DNA of 9,010 nt, taken from the NCBI GenBank assembly GCA_030043175.1, contig JASHYD010000529.1, positions 1 through 9,010 on the forward strand. Direction: 5' to 3'. The notes beneath the pieces are model-generated. The model did no database searches and was not told the origin of the DNA. It saw only the letters and a list, made by a program, of their open reading frames with translations. Within the stretch, counting starts at the first letter, position 1. Each line of letters starts with the position of its first letter. Below, one piece after another: positions 5,895 to 9,010 of this stretch. Both the position numbers and the translations under genes were made by a program. Source of the stretch: Xanthobacteraceae bacterium (GTDB lineage: Bacteria > Pseudomonadota > Alphaproteobacteria > Rhizobiales > Xanthobacteraceae).

Positions 5895-7232
5895 CTATTG
5901 GCCACGCGCACCGGCGCCCCCGCCCGCGAGACGCGTGGCAAAATAAGTGTTGACCGCATGCACGACGGCATCGCCCGCGGTCGAGCGCCAGCTCTCGGAA
6001 AGGAGATGTTTTAAATCGCGCGGGTTCGATACGTAGCCGAGTTCGATCAGCACCGACGGTATGTCGGGCGCCTTGAGGACCCGAAAGCCGGCCGATTTCT
6101 GGGGCCGCTTGTGCAAGCGCGCGGCGGCGCGCATCTCCTTTACCACATCGCGGGCGAACTCGGCCGAGAAGGTTCTTGTCTCGCGTTGCGCAAGATCGAT
6201 GAGAATGTCTGCGATCTCGTCGGGTTCGGCCGCAAGATCGACCCCCGCTATGACATCTGCCCGGTTCTCAGCATCGGCCAGGCGCTGCGCCTCCGCGTCC
6301 GAGGCCTTGTCAGCCAGCGTATAGACGGTCGCCCCTTCCGCTTCGCCCTCGCCCCGCGCGAGAGCATCGCAATGAATCGAGATCAACAGCTGCGCCTGGC
6401 GCTGGCGAGCGAACCGCACCCGCTCCGAAAGCTCAACGAAGGTGTCGTCGGTTCGCGTCATCATCACCCGATACTTGCCCAGCGCCTCAAGCTTGGCCCG
6501 CAGCGCCGAGGCGAACTCGAGCACAATGTCCTTTTCAACCTCGCCGCCGGGCGCCCGCGTGCCCGGATCGATGCCGCCATGGCCCGGATCGAGTATCACC
6601 AACGGCCGAGGATCTGTCGGGGCCTCCCCGCCGTCACGCTGCGCCGCCCCCTCGCGACCCTCCGCTTGCGGCAGAGGGGAGGGGAGGGGAGGCCGCGGCA
6701 GGTGATTGTCGATCGCGGCGGCCCGCAAGAATGTCTCGCGATCGACCGCGACAAGATCAAGCACCATGCGGGCCGGCTGGCCATCGGTGCGGTCGAGTAC
6801 AAAAGCCTTCCTGACCCGCACCGGGCCGGCGAGATCGACGACAATGCGAGACTGGCCCGCCATCACCAACCCCCACCGGAACGCCTTGATGATGCCACGG
6901 CCGTGCTCCCCGGCGTTGGGCGGAAGCTGGAAGTTGACCTGCGGAATTTCGATCACGACGCGGTAGGGATCTGCGAGCGCGAATGCCCGCACGTCGATCT
7001 TGCGGGAGATATCGATCACCAATCGGGTCTGTTGGTCATCGCCGGCCAGCCGCGCATCGGTTGCGACCGGCGGCCCCTCTGCGGCTGCCAGGTCGGGCGC
7101 CCGGACTTCATTGGCCGGCGGCAGTTCAATCCCCGGCGGATCCGGAAGTGGAAGCGGCATCTGCGACCGAGCCGGCAACACCAATGCGACATCGAGCGCC
7201 ATCGCCAGCACGATCACGCTGAGCCGGAGCAT
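5895..7232 (-). CDS. amiC: Periplasmic N-acetylmuramoyl-L-alanine amidase, AMIN + Amidase_3
   Basis: The enzyme cuts the bond between N-acetylmuramic acid and L-alanine of the stem peptide, splitting septal peptidoglycan at cell separation. From ATG 7232 it is 445 residues: signal peptide (1-24, ARSQ), AMIN targeting domain (about 57-165), a Pro/Gly linker (178-206), and the zinc amidase domain (about 210-436). Zinc ligands and catalytic residues are present: His218 in DPGHGG, Glu233 in EKD, His287 in SIHCDA and Glu397 in LIELGYVSN. The symbol is by family resemblance. The reading frame is open further upstream to ATG 7388 and TTG 7421, but codons between 7388 and 7233 have clearly lower GC at third positions and encode no hydrophobic start, while 7232 opens a signal peptide; its ribosome-binding site is poor, so the start is the weak point. 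It is divergent from rne. Confidence 0.94.
   Translation of the reverse strand: MLRLSVIVLAMALDVALVLPARSQMPLPLPDPPGIELPPANEVRAPDLAAAEGPPVATDARLAGDDQQTRLVIDISRKIDVRAFALADPYRVVIEIPQVNFQLPPNAGEHGRGIIKAFRWGLVMAGQSRIVVDLAGPVRVRKAFVLDRTDGQPARMVLDLVAVDRETFLRAAAIDNHLPRPPLPSPLPQAEGREGAAQRDGGEAPTDPRPLVILDPGHGGIDPGTRAPGGEVEKDIVLEFASALRAKLEALGKYRVMMTRTDDTFVELSERVRFARQRQAQLLISIHCDALARGEGEAEGATVYTLADKASDAEAQRLADAENRADVIAGVDLAAEPDEIADILIDLAQRETRTFSAEFARDVVKEMRAAARLHKRPQKSAGFRVLKAPDIPSVLIELGYVSNPRDLKHLLSESWRSTAGDAVVHAVNTYFATRLAGGGAGARGQ
6648..6695 (-). repeat. Possible REP-like palindromic insert in the amidase linker, with G-rich tract
   Basis: The linker residues RPPLPSPLPQAEGREG (180-195) are encoded by a C-rich strand whose complement carries three GGGG runs and a GG run at 6676-6692. 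Imperfect arms CCCTC/GAGGG (about 6658-6678) surround CGCTTGCGGC. Peptides of the SPLP...GEGREG type are typical of translated dispersed palindromic repeats in high-GC alphaproteobacteria, so this may be such an element captured in frame between two domains. Only one copy is visible here, so this is an inference. Confidence 0.3.
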
Positions 7233-7380
7233 CCCGTTCAGACTCAACCCGGCTGAGTCGGCCGCGTCCTCCGCGGTCCCCTCGGGATTATCTACCAGAG
7301 GTAGAACGTTTGCCTGTCGCCCAGCCAATGCGCGTATACGAACGCGGATCTCACTGCTCGGCCTGCGCCGCCGATGTCCT

Positions 7381-7420
7381 TTTGGCATCCTCGTACCCCG
7401 TTTGGCATCCTTGTAGCCCA
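7381..7420. repeat. 20-nt tandem duplication upstream of the amidase
   Basis: Two adjacent 20-base units, 7381-7400 and 7401-7420, agree at 17 of 20 positions and share TTTGGCATCCT exactly. They lie about 150 bases before the preferred amidase start, in what is probably promoter or leader sequence. If the longer amidase frame were used they would encode part of a very basic N-terminus. Confidence 0.75.
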
Positions 7421-7430
7421 ATAGGAAGCG

Positions 7431-7449
7431 ATGGTTAATGGCCGTTGAA
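7431..7449. promoter_or_regulatory. CtrA-like binding site upstream of the amidase
   Basis: ATGGTTAA at 7431-7438 is TTAACCAT on the minus strand, a known form of the CtrA motif. On the plus strand TTAA (7435-7438), seven bases, then TGAA (7446-7449) is one mismatch from the full TTAA-N7-TTAA box. CtrA controls many cell-cycle and division genes in alphaproteobacteria, which fits a septal amidase. The motif is short and could be chance. Confidence 0.3.
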
Positions 7450-8039
7450 CGAATCCTCGGGAAGACGCTGGGGCTACACTAAAAAACGCAATTGAGAGGC
7501 TATATATTACCCTCGGCGGAGAGTGGATCGGAGTGCGCCGGCATGGTAGTTGCGGCTTGCCATGCCTAGCTATGGCGCTTAGAAAGGAATCGCTGAAGGT
7601 TCGAAGACCGTGGTTCTGTCACGTTCGGGCATTTCGCCCGCTATCGTTTTAGAATCCTGCCCCTTAATCCATTTGCGGCGGATGGCGAGCGTATCGGCCA
7701 CATCAGCTGCCGGATTTGACAACGACAGGACGGGCGGTCCTCGGCCGGGTGGCCTCCACCCGGATCTTCAGGCCGATATCCGAAGGTGACGCCTGTTGCG
7801 CGTTGCCGCTCCGCTTTTAAGGATCGAATGCGCCATGCCGGCGATCATTGGCAACGAAGGCACCTCGTTTGACCGCAAGGCCGCAGGAGGCTTTCGCCTG
7901 TCCGTTCGTGCGCGGCATGCGCCGATCTTCCAACACAAGAGGCGCGCCGCGCATTGCGTTGCACCCCGCCAGTGCATGGACCGAAGTTCATGGACGGCGG
8001 GAGCTCGTTATGCCGCGCGCCGCCACGAGACACACCCCA
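7450..8039. other. Intergenic region and probable 5' leader of rne, no convincing gene
   Basis: Nearly 600 bases precede rne. An AT-rich patch TATATATTA at 7501-7509 stands out in the GC-rich region but has no good -35 partner on either strand. Three hairpins are visible on the plus strand: 7540-7566 (GGCATGG/CCATGCC plus wobble pairs), 7626-7640 (CGGGC/GCCCG, followed by CGTTTT) and 7745-7763. TTGACA at 7716-7721 lacks a recognisable -10. The plus-strand frame at 7796-8116 runs into rne in another frame and is not recognisable. Autoregulation of rne through its 5' leader is known in Escherichia coli; whether it applies here cannot be read from the sequence. Confidence 0.45.
7745..7763 (+). 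other. GC-rich hairpin in the rne leader
   Basis: CCGGGTGG (7745-7752) and CCACCCGG (7756-7763) form a perfect 8-bp stem around CCT. No T-run follows, so a simple intrinsic terminator is unlikely. If rne is transcribed from upstream it would be a stable structure about 280 bases before the start codon. Confidence 0.5.
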
Positions 8040-9010
8040 ATGGCCAACAAGATGCTTATCGATGCGACCCATCCGGAAGAGACCCGGGTGGTCGTGGTAC
8101 GCGGCAACCGCGTTGAGGAATTCGATTTCGAGTCGGCAAGCCGCCGCCAACTGCGAGGCAATATCTACCTTGCCAAGGTGACGCGGGTTGAGCCGTCGCT
8201 GCAGGCAGCCTTCATAGACTATGGGGGCAACCGCCACGGCTTTCTGGCCTTCAGCGAAATCCATCCGGACTACTACCAGATCCCCGTCGCCGACCGGCAA
8301 GCGCTGATCGCCGAGGAAGAGCGCGCCCATCGCGACGCCGAGGCCGAAGCCGACCGCCGCGCCGGGTTACGGCGCCGCTCGCCGCAACGCCAGGCCGCCG
8401 AACGCCATTCGGAAAAGATCGCGAGCGAGCCGATCGGCGATGACCTCATGGAACGCGACCTGGGGTCAACCCCAGGCGAAACCGCGGACGTTTCGGCAGG
8501 TGTCCAAGGCGAAACGGACGAAAGCCGCGAACCCGACACCGGCAGGCCTCGCGAGGGCGAACGCATTGCAGCCGACAGCGAGCGGGTCGAGGCGGACGCC
8601 GGACCGCATGACGAACAAAACCTCCCGGAGGTCGAAGCGATTGAGCTGAGCGGCCATGAGGCCGTTTTGGGGCATGACGAGGAGCGTGAGGAATCGCTGC
8701 TCCACACCCTTGGGACGGCCGTGCAGGCAGGGCGCCACGCGGCCAGCGAAATTGCTGGCGGCGATCGGGAAGCGACCGAGGAAGCGCGCGAGGAGGATGG
8801 CAACGGGCGAAGCGAGCTCGTCGAGGGCGAAGACGAGGAAATCGTCGAATCGGTTGGCGGCGATGATGCGATGGAGGAAGTGCCGGACCGTGCGCCGCGT
8901 CCCCGTCGCCAGTACAAGATCCAGGAAGTGATTAAGCGTCGGCAGATCATGCTGGTGCAGGTGGTCAAAGAGGAGCGGGGAACTAAGGGCGCGGCGCTGA
9001 CAACCTATCT
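8040..9010 (+). CDS. rne: Ribonuclease E (Rne/Rng family), N-terminal part, cut by window edge
   Basis: RNase E is the single-strand endoribonuclease that starts mRNA decay and processes rRNA, and is the scaffold of the degradosome. The visible 323 complete codons start with MANKMLIDATHPEETRVVVV, the standard alphaproteobacterial N-terminus. The S1 RNA-binding domain begins at about residue 37 (LRGNIYLAKVTRVEPSLQAAFIDYG, here through HGFLAFSEIH and the YYQIP motif at 79-82), is interrupted by an acidic, Glu/Asp/Arg/Ala-rich low-complexity insert at about 90-285, and resumes at QYKIQEVIKRRQIMLVQVVKEE, followed by KGAALTTYL leading to the catalytic domain outside the window. ATG 8040 is kept because homologues begin there, but in-frame ATG 8010 has a much better ribosome-binding site (GGCGGGAG, six bases away) and would add ten residues (MPRAATRHTP). 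The gene is divergent from the amidase. Confidence 0.96.
   Translation, partial: MANKMLIDATHPEETRVVVVRGNRVEEFDFESASRRQLRGNIYLAKVTRVEPSLQAAFIDYGGNRHGFLAFSEIHPDYYQIPVADRQALIAEEERAHRDAEAEADRRAGLRRRSPQRQAAERHSEKIASEPIGDDLMERDLGSTPGETADVSAGVQGETDESREPDTGRPREGERIAADSERVEADAGPHDEQNLPEVEAIELSGHEAVLGHDEEREESLLHTLGTAVQAGRHAASEIAGGDREATEEAREEDGNGRSELVEGEDEEIVESVGGDDAMEEVPDRAPRPRRQYKIQEVIKRRQIMLVQVVKEERGTKGAALTTY

Noticed and set aside
6111..7256. 381-codon plus-strand open frame opposite the amidase
   Set aside because: The opposite strand encodes an intact AMIN + Amidase_3 enzyme with all catalytic residues; the antisense product is Arg/His-rich and unrecognisable.
7233..7421. N-terminal extension of the amidase to ATG 7388 or TTG 7421
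   Set aside because: The extension has lower GC at third positions than the rest of the gene, would bury the signal peptide at residue 53 or later, and covers the 20-nt tandem duplication. It is not fully excluded because the 7232 start lacks a good ribosome-binding site.
7597..7609. GGTTCGAAGACC resembling a tRNA T-loop
   Set aside because: The flanking bases do not form the T stem, and no acceptor or anticodon stem can be placed around it.
7716..7744. TTGACA as an rne promoter -35
   Set aside because: The bases 17 downstream are CCTCGG, with no resemblance to a -10 element.
7796..8116. 106-codon plus-strand frame before and into rne
   Set aside because: It overlaps the rne start in another frame, lacks a recognisable ribosome-binding site and shows no family features.

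Overview
The window looks like a chromosomal housekeeping locus of a high-GC alphaproteobacterium, most likely Hyphomicrobiales (Bradyrhizobium / Xanthobacteraceae-like). The basis is the order RNase E – N-acetylmuramoyl-L-alanine amidase – penicillin-binding protein 1A – release factor 2, the protein signatures, GC-rich third codon positions, and two lineage-flavoured extras: a solitary Bug-type solute-binding protein and a small secreted GCG_CRPN-type protein. The genus is an inference from pattern and recall; no search was run.

Layout from left to right. 1-746 (-): prfB, peptide chain release factor 2, cut by the left edge just before its GGQ motif and carrying a complete programmed +1 frameshift site at 674-689. 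865-1833 (-): periplasmic Bug/TctC solute-binding protein with a twin-arginine signal. 1895-4342 (-): mrcA, bifunctional PBP1A. 4343-4947: about 600 bases with no convincing gene but a candidate promoter for the next one. 4948-5217 (+): small secreted GCG_CRPN-type protein. 5276-5299: a perfect hairpin between two convergent genes. 5355-5759 (-): secreted single-domain cupin, with a perfect 26-bp palindrome inside its coding sequence. 5895-7232 (-): AMIN + Amidase_3 cell-wall amidase. 7233-8039: divergent intergenic region with a 20-nt tandem duplication, a CtrA-like site and several hairpins. 8040-9010 (+): rne, the RNase E N-terminus, cut by the right edge.

The core genes serve envelope growth and division (PBP1A builds peptidoglycan, the amidase cleaves it at septation), RNA decay (RNase E) and translation termination (RF2). 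The accessory genes (Bug protein, GCG_CRPN protein, cupin) sit between core genes that are commonly adjacent in related bacteria, so the locus reads as a conserved backbone with small insertions. No mobile element, CRISPR array, tRNA or rRNA was seen. No clearly new multi-gene system was found; the most interesting signals are the prfB recoding site, the split S1 domain of RNase E, the cupin palindrome and the structured rne/amidase intergenic region.
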